Below, piece after piece: positions 1 through 8,382 of a stretch of 64,000 nucleotides of DNA. Position 1 is the stretch's first letter. Every line of letters begins with the position of its first letter. The notes under the pieces are model-generated. The model was not told the origin of the DNA. It did not search any database and worked only from the letters and a program-made list of their open reading frames with translations. A program made the translations under genes and the position numbers. This stretch comes from Candidatus Nanopelagicales bacterium (GTDB taxonomy: Bacteria; Actinomycetota; Actinomycetes; S36-B12; UBA5976), in assembly GCA_018402365.1 (NCBI GenBank), contig JAGYJD010000008.1:1-64000 (forward strand), read 5' to 3'.

Positions 1-1069
1 GAATTTCATAACCTCCCAGCACGTCGCTCTCTAGCGAACGTCTAGAAACTACCCAACCTGGCGGAAAGATTCGCAAAGCTTCATCCACCACCGCTTTGGT
101 GTACGGCAAATCATTTACATCTTTTATGGTTGGCGCTCTACCTTGTAATACTCGATCTACTTCTTCCATTACTGCTACTTGTTTTTCTGGATTTGCCCCA
201 AGTAGCCACCAAGTCCAAGTTAAAGAACTAGCCACAGTTTCGTGTCCAGCAACTAAAAAGGTGACTATTTGGTCACGTAATTCTGATTCACTTAATACAT
301 CATCCTCATCGTGAGCTGAAATCAATAAATCCAACATGTCTACTTCGCGCTCAACACCGGGTACTAAATTACTGGCTGCTCGCTCTTTTAATATTCTTGA
401 AACAGCGCCGTTAAGTTGCTTAAGTGCCTTTGCCATTTTTCTATTGTTAGGGGTGGGTAACCAATCCGGAAACTTAATTGGTGTTCTAGCTCTCGCCACA
501 ATCACATCTAGTGCATCTAGTGTGGCCGCAGCAGTCTTTTCAACATCCCCCGCCAAATCTGTCCCGAACAACGAGCGGGAAACTATCTCTAATGCCGCGT
601 GCATCATGTCATCATCAATATCCACGATGGTGCCGTCACTTTTTTGCTTCCAATTTTCAAGCATTCGAGCAGTCACCAATTCAGTGTCAGGCCCAACTCG
701 CATAATCGCTTCGTGGTGAAAAGCTGGCTGAATTAATTTTCGTTGCCGCTTCCAAGGTCCGGTATCCGCTGCGAGCAACCCTTCACCAGTAACCTCAGCT
801 AAATTTTCATACTGAATAGTTCGTTTACCGTAATTTTTTGCATTAACTCTTAAAACTCGATCAACATCTTCTGGGTTAACGACTAAATAAACCGGCAATA
901 TTGGCAAAGGAAACTGCACCACATCGCCATACTTTTGATTCATATCAACTAAGAATTGCTCAGGACTTTTTCTGGCATAGCCAAGCGACCTAAACATCTG
1001 ACCAACAGTGGGCCCAGGGGCCGTTAGCATAATTTTGCCTAAGGGCTTGGCTTGAAAATTTGTGGTCAT
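1..1069 (-). CDS. Cytochrome P450, C-terminus cut by window edge
   Basis: Heme-thiolate monooxygenase; the substrate cannot be told. About 356 residues are visible on the minus strand from an ATG at 1069. The I-helix oxygen-binding motif AGHET is followed by a Ser/Thr-rich stretch (near plus positions 225-255), the K-helix ExxR appears as EALR (near 78-90), and a WKRQRK helix-C motif lies near residue 104. The heme-ligand Cys loop lies beyond base 1, so activity cannot be judged. There is no N-terminal membrane anchor, which fits a soluble bacterial P450. ORFs on the plus strand here are antisense shadows. The gene stands alone upstream of the tRNA-fMet gene. Seen: motifs and open frame. Inferred: a functional full-length enzyme. 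Confidence 0.93.
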   Translation of the reverse strand, partial: MTTNFQAKPLGKIMLTAPGPTVGQMFRSLGYARKSPEQFLVDMNQKYGDVVQFPLPILPVYLVVNPEDVDRVLRVNAKNYGKRTIQYENLAEVTGEGLLAADTGPWKRQRKLIQPAFHHEAIMRVGPDTELVTARMLENWKQKSDGTIVDIDDDMMHAALEIVSRSLFGTDLAGDVEKTAAATLDALDVIVARARTPIKFPDWLPTPNNRKMAKALKQLNGAVSRILKERAASNLVPGVEREVDMLDLLISAHDEDDVLSESELRDQIVTFLVAGHETVASSLTWTWWLLGANPEKQVAVMEEVDRVLQGRAPTIKDVNDLPYTKAVVDEALRIFPPGWVVSRRSLESDVLGGYEI

Positions 1070-1147
1070 GACTCAACCTTAGAAGGTGGGGAACGATTTT
1101 AAGTACGGTAAAAATGGTGAAAAACCTGACATTGGTTTTTCTTTAAA

Positions 1148-1224
1148 TGGTAGCGGGGACAGGATTTGAACCTGTGACCTCTGGGTTATGAGCCCAGCGA
1201 GCTACCGAGCTGCTCCACCCCGCG
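1148..1224 (-). tRNA. Initiator tRNA-fMet (CAT anticodon)
   Basis: A 77-nt cloverleaf on the minus strand with anticodon CAT. Three G-C pairs close the anticodon stem (GGG/CCC flanking CTCATAA). The first base of the acceptor is unpaired (C1 opposite U72), and CCA is encoded. GG-pair triplets and a 1-72 mismatch are the hallmarks of initiator rather than elongator methionine tRNA. It lies between the P450 gene and the UPF0182 gene. Confidence 0.96.
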
Positions 1225-1262
1225 TCGCTATCGCTTAAATGTTAGGCGAAAGGAAGTTTTAG

Positions 1263-4202
1263 TTAGGCAGGGGTCCCGGTGTCTAATTCTTCATCAACCT
1301 CTGGTTCAACCACAGGTGAATCCAAACCATCAATAGCACGCTGAGCGGCCAAAGCCCGCTCTAACGCTGCTTCAAGATCAGCTTGTGCTCGGCCATAAGC
1401 CGCAAAATCTTGGTTCTCTAAGGCTTGCTTTCCGCGCTCAAGAGCTCCCCGCATATCTGCCAAAGCAAGAGCTAAGTCAATTTCCGGGTCTCCACTGGAG
1501 GTTGGTGGTGGGGTAGCTGGTGCTTCACCTTCCTCACCGTCCGCTTCGGGTTGAGAGGGAGTAAATCCACTTTGTGGTCCAAACAGGGCCGCTAAAGCTG
1601 ACTCAAGGTCCTCTTCAAAGACAACTCGCTGTCCAAATGAGGCCAAAACTCTTCTTAAAATCGGATAACTATCCCCCGCAACTGCACGCACATAAACCGG
1701 TTCAACATAAAGCAATCCACCTGCCACCGGTAGTGATAACAAGTTACCTAATTCAACGTCAGAGCCACCACGACGTAACAGGTTCAAAAGCGCACCAACG
1801 TCTGGGTCGGATTCAAAATTGTTTTGAACTTGAATTGGCCCGGGGATCACAGTGTTTCTTGGCAATTGCAGCAATCTGATTTGACCGTAATTGTTATTCG
1901 GGTCACTTGATACCGCCATGAATGAAGCCAAAGTCTGCCTTCTGGTGGGCGCAAAAGTGGTAGTTAATGAGAACACCGGAGCTGGCTCACCTGGCATTTG
2001 TAGTTGTAGATAGTAAGGAGGTTGTTTTCCAACCGAGCCAGGACGAGTTGGGTCATCTGGGATTACCCAGAAGTCCTGTCCGCTATAAAAACTGAGAGCA
2101 TCAGTTACGTGATAGCGGCTGAGGGTTTCGCGTTGAATTTTAAATAGATCTTCAGGGTAACGAACATGCAGCTTTATGTCTTCTGGCATCTCACTTAAGG
2201 GTTTGATAATTCCAGGAAAGGCATTGCTCCAGGTTTTTAATAATGGCTCGTTTTCATCCCACGCATAAATATCAACAGTTCCATCGTAAGCATCAACTGT
2301 TGCCTTAACTGAGTTTCTTACGTAGTTGATGTTTCGTGCGGCAATTCCAAATTGACTTATCTGATTGGTAACTGAATCCACCGTCGCTGCTTCAAAAGAA
2401 GTACGAGCTGAATAAGGGTAGAGATTGGTTGTGGTGTAGCCATCCACCATCCATTTAATACGTCCGTCAACTACTACTGGGTATGGATCGCCATCTAAGG
2501 TCAACCAAGGAGCAATCAATGAAACTCTTAAACGAGGGTCGCGATTTTCTAATATTTTAGAAGCTGGATTTACCAAATCAGAAAGAATAATATTTGGCTC
2601 TTGGTATTTAATAGCAAATAAAATCTTGTTAATTAGACTTCCCACCGGAATTCCGCCTGCACCGCTGTAGGTGTTGTTGGTCTGACCAGTTGGGCTAGTG
2701 TCGTCCGGAAAATCTAACTCTCTTGGCTCAGCACCTGCTGGGGCACCAACCACTGAATAGTCGGGTGAGTTTTCACCAAAATAAATTCTTGGTTGTTCAA
2801 TATCTAACAAGCCTTTTGGTGGAATATCCGTTGCAAAAAATGCCGGCTCACCTTCAACAGTTGAAACATTGTCATAAGCCGCAACCACCCCGTAACCATG
2901 GGTGTAAACCACGTGTTGGTTAATCCAGTTTTGCTGTTGTGGTGGGAGTCCTCCCACATTGATTTCGCGAGCAGCAATTACTGTGCCACGAGTTTCATTG
3001 CCTAAGGGGTAGCGATCAATATCTAAAATATCAGCGAAAGAGTAATAACCTCTCACTTGCTGTAACTGCCGATAGGTTGGTGAAAGCAATGCTGGATCCA
3101 TCAAACGAATCGCATCTAAAGTTCCTTGTTGGGTAGCAAGTAGTTCTAGATCTGGCGTGGTGCTAGCCGCATAGTCTTCACGTTGAATATCGCCTATTCC
3201 ATAAGCGGTCACTGTGGCATCAATATTGCGCTGAATAAAAGGCGCCTCGCGATCGGCTTCAGTTGGTCTCACTACAAATTGCTGTAGTAAAGCGGGGTAA
3301 GCGCCACCCACCAAAATGGCAATTGCAAATAGCCCACCGGCGCCAATAATTGGAAACAGCCAGTTTTGCCTAATTGCATTAATAAAGAAAATTACAGCCA
3401 CGATTAAAGAGAGGTACATCAGCAAAGTCTTAGCTGGCAAAATCGCGTTAACGTCTACGTACTTTAGCCCCACAATTAAGCCGTCTTGCTGTAAAGCCAA
3501 TTCGTAGCGATCTAGCCAGTAGGCAAAAGACTTAATAACAAATAACAAGCCAAACAAAATTGAGAATTGAACTTGCGCACCCTTAGTAGCTCGCGGACCA
3601 AGGCCCTGCAAACGCAATCCGCCATAAAGGTAATGAATTGCTGCGGCAGCTATTAATGAAAGAACAATTGTGCTTACTAAAAAGCTAGCCACGGTGCGGT
3701 AGAGCGGAAACTCATAAGCAAAGAACCCAATGTCGCGATTAAATTGCGGATCGGTAACTCCAAAGGGCTGTCCATTGAAATACTGCACCCAGATCTGCCA
3801 TCCGCTAGAGGCCGAGGCTCCCGACAAAAATCCCAATACCAATGCCAGACCAATAAAAACCACTTTGCGAATTGGATCTAGATTTTCTCTGTAACGTTGC
3901 AGTCCCAATTGATCTGTACCCATTGGTGAAAATGGTGGACGCAAGCGATAGGCAATCGCCAAGCTGCTCCAAATAGCTAGAGCGGTGATTGCGAAGAATG
4001 CTGAAAATAAAGCAATTCTAAAAAGTAATATTTTTATATAAACGCTATCTGCACCCACAGACTTAAACCAAAGCCAATCTGTGTAGTAGCCAACCAGCGA
4101 GGTCAAACTGATTAAAATTACGGCAATAATTCCCAGTAAAATTGCGGGGCGACGTTGCGAGCGGCGAGGAAGATTAAAGGTTGGGGTAGTCATATCCTCC
4201 AC
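1263..4202 (-). CDS. UPF0182 family large membrane protein
   Basis: 979 residues. The first ~320 hold about seven hydrophobic segments (first near 18-40, then 55-80, 110-135, 165-195, 215-240, 255-275, 285-305). A long, probably extracytoplasmic domain of ~600 residues follows, then an acidic, Pro/Thr-rich linker near 885-920 and an Ala/Glu-rich helical tail. Length and order match the UPF0182/COG1615 family, which is widespread in actinobacteria and of unknown function. The neighbour upstream is the PDZ-Lon gene, 34 bp away, as in Mycobacterium Rv3193c/Rv3194c. The start is uncertain. A GTG at 4202 gives the full length, but the only good ribosome site (GGAGG) lies between it and an in-frame ATG at 4193, too close to serve that ATG. 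Confidence 0.93.
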   Translation of the reverse strand: MEDMTTPTFNLPRRSQRRPAILLGIIAVILISLTSLVGYYTDWLWFKSVGADSVYIKILLFRIALFSAFFAITALAIWSSLAIAYRLRPPFSPMGTDQLGLQRYRENLDPIRKVVFIGLALVLGFLSGASASSGWQIWVQYFNGQPFGVTDPQFNRDIGFFAYEFPLYRTVASFLVSTIVLSLIAAAAIHYLYGGLRLQGLGPRATKGAQVQFSILFGLLFVIKSFAYWLDRYELALQQDGLIVGLKYVDVNAILPAKTLLMYLSLIVAVIFFINAIRQNWLFPIIGAGGLFAIAILVGGAYPALLQQFVVRPTEADREAPFIQRNIDATVTAYGIGDIQREDYAASTTPDLELLATQQGTLDAIRLMDPALLSPTYRQLQQVRGYYSFADILDIDRYPLGNETRGTVIAAREINVGGLPPQQQNWINQHVVYTHGYGVVAAYDNVSTVEGEPAFFATDIPPKGLLDIEQPRIYFGENSPDYSVVGAPAGAEPRELDFPDDTSPTGQTNNTYSGAGGIPVGSLINKILFAIKYQEPNIILSDLVNPASKILENRDPRLRVSLIAPWLTLDGDPYPVVVDGRIKWMVDGYTTTNLYPYSARTSFEAATVDSVTNQISQFGIAARNINYVRNSVKATVDAYDGTVDIYAWDENEPLLKTWSNAFPGIIKPLSEMPEDIKLHVRYPEDLFKIQRETLSRYHVTDALSFYSGQDFWVIPDDPTRPGSVGKQPPYYLQLQMPGEPAPVFSLTTTFAPTRRQTLASFMAVSSDPNNNYGQIRLLQLPRNTVIPGPIQVQNNFESDPDVGALLNLLRRGGSDVELGNLLSLPVAGGLLYVEPVYVRAVAGDSYPILRRVLASFGQRVVFEEDLESALAALFGPQSGFTPSQPEADGEEGEAPATPPPTSSGDPEIDLALALADMRGALERGKQALENQDFAAYGRAQADLEAALERALAAQRAIDGLDSPVVEPEVDEELDTGTPA

Positions 4203-4236
4203 AATACGAAATCTCTACTCATCGTGCAAAATGAGG

Positions 4237-5283
4237 TCAAGTACTACAGGTTTTGAGCCCTGTAGTCGAGTTGGTTTGGCTATAAGTCTCGATTGCTTGC
4301 ACTGCTTGGGCAATGTTTTCAACCGCGACTATGGGCATATTTTTGTACTCAGCTTGGCTATATAAAGGGCAATTAACCGCCGGAATCAAAAATAAATCAA
4401 CAGCTGCCTTTTCGCTGGCTGCAATCTTTTGAAAAACTCCCCCCACCGGCCCCACTTCGCCACTTACATTAATGGTTCCGGTTCCGGCAATCTTTTTTCC
4501 GAAGGTAATTTCGTTTTCAGTTAGTTCGTCGATGATTCCTAAAGTGAACATCATTCCGGCGCTTGGACCACCCACGTCGTCTAATTCAAATTCAATGTCA
4601 AAGGGAGGGTCTATGGCTGGCCCGATGGCAACTCCAATAGATGCTGAGCCTGGCTTTACTTTTGATTCTTCGCTGGTAATTGAGACCTCAAATATTTCTT
4701 CACCACGTTTAAGGGTGAGAATGATTTTTGCCCCGGGAGCCTCCTCTTGCACAAACTCCACCACTTGTTCACTGGTCTCAACCGGCTTTTGATTCACCGC
4801 TAGTACTAAATCCCCAGGATCAACCAGTCCATCGGCTGGGGCTCCCACTACTACGCTGTCAACTCTGACAGTTTGCTCGGCTTGGATTTCTAGATAATTT
4901 AATGCTGCGGCAATTGCATTTGCTTGAGAGGAAGTGAACATTCTTCGGCTCTCAGCTCTAATCTGTTCGCTATCCACCAAGTTTGGATATTGCTGACTGG
5001 TGGGAATCACAGTTTGGGTGGGATGAAACCATGCCACCACTGCATCAAAAAGAACTAATTGCCCGTATGGTCCACCAGTTTCAGAAACTGTGGTCATATT
5101 TAATTCACCAGTAGTTGGGTAGGTAGCTGTTCCTGAAATTTTAATTAATTCTTTTTCATTTATCTGCCCCAAGGTATTAAAAAGTGGGCCCGGGGAAAGT
5201 CTCACAAAAGGGACTGGGAGCAGGGCTAAAATTGCAAAAAAAGCTATGGTGAAAAATATTTTTCTAAGAAGGCTTGGCTTCAT
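4237..5283 (-). CDS. PDZ domain-containing Lon-like (S16) serine protease, YlbL type
   Basis: 348 residues. An N-terminal signal anchor (about 8-28) is followed by a conserved stretch after the membrane, a PDZ domain (about 138-205) and a Lon proteolytic domain (about 215-335). The Ser/Lys dyad is visible: Ser241 in GGPSAGMMF and Lys286 in FQKIAAS. There is no AAA+ domain, so this is a membrane-tethered, ATP-independent relative of Lon facing outside. Length matches actinobacterial homologues (Rv3194c type). The start codon overlaps the stop of the small upstream gene by 4 bp (ATGA), indicating translational coupling. The substrate is unknown. Confidence 0.95.
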   Translation of the reverse strand: MKPSLLRKIFFTIAFFAILALLPVPFVRLSPGPLFNTLGQINEKELIKISGTATYPTTGELNMTTVSETGGPYGQLVLFDAVVAWFHPTQTVIPTSQQYPNLVDSEQIRAESRRMFTSSQANAIAAALNYLEIQAEQTVRVDSVVVGAPADGLVDPGDLVLAVNQKPVETSEQVVEFVQEEAPGAKIILTLKRGEEIFEVSITSEESKVKPGSASIGVAIGPAIDPPFDIEFELDDVGGPSAGMMFTLGIIDELTENEITFGKKIAGTGTINVSGEVGPVGGVFQKIAASEKAAVDLFLIPAVNCPLYSQAEYKNMPIVAVENIAQAVQAIETYSQTNSTTGLKTCST

Positions 5284-5477
5284 TTATTTTTTTGCTCAGT
5301 GGACTTATCAAAGGTACGAAGGGGCAGTTGTCGCTCCATGGCAGCACGAAATTCGTACAAACTCTCCATGCCGCGGTGGCCATCGTTGGGCTTTGTGGGG
5401 CGAGCAATCCAGAGCACGTATAAAGTTGCTATTAGACCCGCTAATAAGGGGATAAGCAACCAAGCCAAAGTTTGCAT
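5280..5477 (-). CDS. Small membrane protein upstream of the PDZ-Lon protease
   Basis: 65 residues: one N-terminal transmembrane helix (about 4-26) followed by a short basic/polar cytoplasmic tail. No family is recognised with certainty. The reason to accept it is its 4-bp ATGA overlap with the PDZ-Lon gene and the 39-bp divergent gap to the DUF2342 gene, which leave no other use for the DNA. It may be a partner or regulator of the protease, but that is inference from position alone. Confidence 0.72.
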   Translation of the reverse strand: MQTLAWLLIPLLAGLIATLYVLWIARPTKPNDGHRGMESLYEFRAAMERQLPLRTFDKSTEQKNK

Positions 5478-5516
5478 GAGTAAAGACTAAGGCCTCGGAA
5501 CTTTAAAGCAATTAAG

Positions 5517-6749
5517 GTGGTAAAAATCGATCCACAAGAAATCGGGCGACTTTTAAGTCAGCTCGGAGCCATGATGCAAACCGGCTCAACTGGCGCAGCG
5601 GGCTGGGATGGGGCGAAACAAGTCGCGCGCTCACTAGTTGTTCAAGCTGGCGATGAAAGCGTGAGTGAGAATGAAAAGAATGCAATTTCACAAGCGGTAT
5701 CACTCGCTCAAACTTGGTTAGATGGTGCTACTAGCTTTCCGGCACACACCACTCAGAGTTTTGCTTGGTCGCGCAGTGAATGGATCGAAACCACCATGCC
5801 TATCTGGCAAAGATTGGTTGATCCCATTGCCAAAAAAGTTCAAGCTAACTTAGGTGCCAATTTGCAAGGAATGCTGCAAAGCGAGCAGTTACCAGAAGAG
5901 ATGATGGCAATGATGGGCCCCATGATGGATGCGCTCAAGCCAATGTCCAGCGCAATGTTCACCATGCAAGTTGGAAACGGAATTGGTGAATTAGCAAAAG
6001 AGGTCCTCTCATCTAATGAGATTGGCTTACCTTTAACTAATTTTTTAGTACCTGCTTTATTACCAAAAAATATCAAAACTTTTGCTGCGGGAGTTGAGCA
6101 AAAAGAATCTGAAGTAATTCTTTTTTTAAGTCTGCGAGAGGTGGCGGCCAGTCGACTCTTTGCCAATACCGGCTGGTTAGGTCCAAGGCTATTGGGCGCA
6201 ATAGAGGAATACTCGCAAGGAATAGGTATTAACACCGAAAAAATTAGTGAAGCCATGCGCGAGATTGATCCGATGAATCCTGAAAGTTTGCAACAAATTT
6301 TAGGTGGCGGAGTTTTTGAAGTTGAGCTCAGTGACACTCAAAAAAGCGCTTTGAATCGAATTGAGTTTTTATTAGCTTTAATTGAAGGCTGGGTTGAGCA
6401 AGTAACCTTAAATGCTGCGCAGGATAAATTACCCAGCTTGATTCCACTAAGTGAAACTATGCGTAGAAGACGAGCTGCCGGTGGACCCGCCGAAAAAACC
6501 TTCTCAGCTTTGGTGGGTTTAGCGTTACGGCCAAAGTTAAATCGTGAGGCAGGGGAATTCTTTAAAAAATTTACTGAACTCAAATCAAGCCAAGAAAGAG
6601 ACTTATTGTGGTCGCACCCGGATTTATTGCCGAGTGAAGATCAGCTAGAAGCCGTGGAATCTTTTATCAATCAGCAAATACCGCTAGATCTTTCAAAGTT
6701 GGATGATCCAGATTCTGACAATCCCAACTCATCTACTGCATCTAAATAG
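5517..6749 (+). CDS. DUF2342 / zincin-like family protein (possibly inactive)
   Basis: 410 residues of Actinobacteria-restricted DUF2342 (Zincin_2, TIGR03624-type). The family cores seen are LREVAASRLF (residues 206-215) followed by a WL motif, and IEGWVEQV near residue 300. As I recall the family, the first motif reads LREAAHxRLF and its His is a proposed metal ligand. Here that position is Ala211, so catalysis is doubtful. The start is GTG at 5517. It is divergent from the PDZ-Lon pair and convergent with the YgjP-like gene, with a 79-bp 3' overlap. Synteny matches Rv3195. Molecular function is unknown. Confidence 0.88.
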   Translation: MVKIDPQEIGRLLSQLGAMMQTGSTGAAGWDGAKQVARSLVVQAGDESVSENEKNAISQAVSLAQTWLDGATSFPAHTTQSFAWSRSEWIETTMPIWQRLVDPIAKKVQANLGANLQGMLQSEQLPEEMMAMMGPMMDALKPMSSAMFTMQVGNGIGELAKEVLSSNEIGLPLTNFLVPALLPKNIKTFAAGVEQKESEVILFLSLREVAASRLFANTGWLGPRLLGAIEEYSQGIGINTEKISEAMREIDPMNPESLQQILGGGVFEVELSDTQKSALNRIEFLLALIEGWVEQVTLNAAQDKLPSLIPLSETMRRRRAAGGPAEKTFSALVGLALRPKLNREAGEFFKKFTELKSSQERDLLWSHPDLLPSEDQLEAVESFINQQIPLDLSKLDDPDSDNPNSSTASK

Positions 6750-7228
6750 CCTTCTGCTTTTTCTTTCTTTTCATAAAGTTTCATAAAGTTGTCAAAATCT
6801 CTACCGTGATTTGTGCAGATTAAATGCACTAATTCATGCAGCAACACGTAATCGATTACGTATTGCGGTAATCCTTTTAAGCGGAGCGAAAGATTGATGG
6901 TTTGGTGCAATGGGTTGCAAATCCCCCAAGCACTAGTTAATTTCTCGCTCCAAGAGACGCTCTTAGGCTGCGCGGCTGAAAAAAGATAAAGTCCGCTCAA
7001 GTATTCAGCCCGCTCCATTAATTCTTGGTCTGAGTAATAGGCGCGAGGATCAATTCGGTTTAAGCGCTCTTGTAACTCAAGTGCCATTTCTTCAATTTCA
7101 TAGATAGGCATGCGCAGGGGCGCATAAAGCACAGTAAGGCTTCCTTCTCGCACCGCTGCCACAGTTTTTTTTCTTCGCGCGGTTCTTCGAACTTCCATGT
7201 TGGGGGGCAAGTTCATTTTTTTAGGCAC
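6671..7228 (-). CDS. YgjP-like (DUF45/M48-type) zinc metallopeptidase
   Basis: 185 residues with a clear zinc site: HELVH at residues 131-135 and a third ligand His141 in the NHGRDF motif. The preceding YVIDYVLLHEL pattern is typical of the DUF45/SprT-like YgjP group. It is cytosolic, with no signal peptide. The start is GTG at 7228 with no strong ribosome site; an in-frame ATG four codons on is an alternative. The last 79 bases overlap the 3' end of the DUF2342 gene on the other strand, so the C-terminal tail is constrained in both frames. The substrate is unknown. Confidence 0.9.
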   Translation of the reverse strand: MPKKMNLPPNMEVRRTARRKKTVAAVREGSLTVLYAPLRMPIYEIEEMALELQERLNRIDPRAYYSDQELMERAEYLSGLYLFSAAQPKSVSWSEKLTSAWGICNPLHQTINLSLRLKGLPQYVIDYVLLHELVHLICTNHGRDFDNFMKLYEKKEKAEGYLDAVDELGLSESGSSNFERSSGIC

Positions 7229-7528
7229 AAAAGAAAGGTTAACTGTCCAACTAAACTTTTATCCACAATTGACTCATGGCGTTTTGCCGATTAATCCTTG
7301 TTTGAGGCCCAGACTGCCAAAGTTGCCCACAGGTTATCCCAAAGGTTTTCAACCGAATTTGCTGGTTCATTAACAGTTAATACACAGGTTTACCAACAGG
7401 GTAAAAATATATTTTTTCAATTTGATTGACCAGCCAGCACTAGCGGGTTTACTGTGCTAATTAAGTAAACCACTGAAGCTAACTGATTTTTATGGTTTGG
7501 GGAAGCTATAAAAATGGCTTCAGTGGTT
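7229..7528. other. 300-bp non-coding stretch with DnaA-box-like sites and nested palindromes
   Basis: No plausible gene lies here. From 7259 to 7398 there are five same-strand 9-mers resembling the DnaA box: TTATCCACA at 7259 (exact), TTGCCCACA at 7323, TTATCCCAA at 7334, TAATACACA at 7378 and TTACCAACA at 7390. An A/T-rich run follows at about 7401-7427. Two overlapping inverted repeats occupy 7446-7529. The stretch also has to carry the promoter of the metallopeptidase gene and the 3' end signal of the ThiF-like gene. The box matches other than the first carry mismatches. Confidence 0.45.
7446..7471. repeat. Inverted repeat competing with the 7467-7529 hairpin
   Basis: GGTTTACT at 7446-7453 is the perfect complement of AGTAAACC at 7464-7471. 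The second arm shares bases 7467-7471 with the left arm of the next, longer palindrome. The two hairpins therefore cannot form together, an arrangement reminiscent of attenuators. No regulatory role is proven. Confidence 0.55.
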
Positions 7529-7529
7529 T
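7467..7529 (-). terminator. Long stem-loop directly after the ThiF-like stop codon
   Basis: The outer arms are a perfect 13-bp inverted repeat, AAACCACTGAAGC at 7467-7479 and GCTTCAGTGGTTT at 7517-7529. A second perfect 8-bp pair is nested inside (ATTTTTAT 7486-7493, ATAAAAAT 7508-7515). The structure starts within the TGA stop of the ThiF-like gene. Read on the minus strand it is followed by a moderately T-rich stretch but no clean U-tract. It may terminate transcription or protect the mRNA end. Confidence 0.55.
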
Positions 7530-8269
7530 CACCATTTACATCCACATTTTGGATGAGGCACAAGTTCACGTAATTGAAAAAAATTACTCTTGGGATTTAT
7601 CTCTAAGATTTGATTTTGTAGTCCTTGTCTTTGGCCGGTTAAAAAATTGCGGACCGCAGCTACTGCGTGGCTGGCTGCCAATTGAGCATTCAACGAATTA
7701 GTGCCACCCTTTGCGTAGTCAAAACTCAAGGCGATAGCTGGCCATAAGCTATTTATATCCGTTCGATGTAAAAACAAGCAGTTTAGGCAAGATGTTTCGC
7801 CGGGCACCACTAATGGGCCTATCAAAATAGAATCCCCTACAAAATTTATTAGCAAATGGTTATAGTTCAATATCAAGGGCATAAAATTAAACACCACTGC
7901 AAAATCTAATTGTGCAAAGGAGGGATCAGATTTTCTAAGGATTGCTCTGTCAAACCCTAAATTAATAAATATACTTTCAAAAATATTGGCATACTCTTTA
8001 TTACTAAAAATACCAATCTTAAAATTGTTTACAAAAGAATCAGACCTATTATTATCAGCGTCGAGCAAAACTTGGTTTTTTAATAAATCAGCGACCGCTG
8101 AAATCTCAACCTCTGAAAACTTTTTAAAACCATCTGCCTCTTGTAAAACAAGCTGGGTCAAAGCTGAGACATTTTCCACTTGAAAAGACTGTTCTGTATC
8201 GATGCCAACTTGAATCTTGCTGGGTGTGACCCAGGCAATAGGTAGCGCTGGATTCTTTTTAAGTCGCAA
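7529..8269 (-). CDS. ThiF/cyclodehydratase-like protein (TIGR03882-type domain)
   Basis: 246 residues. The diagnostic part is PGETSCLNCLFLHRTD (about 156-171) plus the C-terminal PHPKCGC. Cys161, Cys164, Cys242 and Cys244 form a probable structural zinc site as in ThiF/E1-like proteins. The family is annotated as bacteriocin-biosynthesis cyclodehydratase domain or ThiF adenylyltransferase and is widespread in actinobacteria without any peptide cluster. The N-terminal Rossmann part is degenerate, with no GxGxxG, so ATP binding is doubtful. It lies between two putative metallopeptidases and an ABC1 kinase, as Rv3196 does. The role is unknown. It is transcribed divergently from the ABC1 gene across 113 bp. 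Confidence 0.82.
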   Translation of the reverse strand: MRLKKNPALPIAWVTPSKIQVGIDTEQSFQVENVSALTQLVLQEADGFKKFSEVEISAVADLLKNQVLLDADNNRSDSFVNNFKIGIFSNKEYANIFESIFINLGFDRAILRKSDPSFAQLDFAVVFNFMPLILNYNHLLINFVGDSILIGPLVVPGETSCLNCLFLHRTDINSLWPAIALSFDYAKGGTNSLNAQLAASHAVAAVRNFLTGQRQGLQNQILEINPKSNFFQLRELVPHPKCGCKW

Positions 8270-8382
8270 GTTATTCTCCTTTTGCTGTGAAGTCCATTAA
8301 GCAATAAAGTTGAGTTGGCCGTTAGAATTTTCCACAGTATTTTCGACTCGCGTAAATATCAAAAACTTGAGAGCATTCTTTT

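Noticed and set aside
336-719. 127-residue plus-strand ORF at the window start
   Set aside because: It is a shadow of the minus-strand P450, whose I-helix and ExxR motifs are clear.
7229-7528. A functional chromosomal origin
   Set aside because: No dnaA, dnaN or rpmH nearby, four of five boxes carry mismatches, and orientation of the ribosomal genes argues against it; kept only as a DnaA-box-like cluster.
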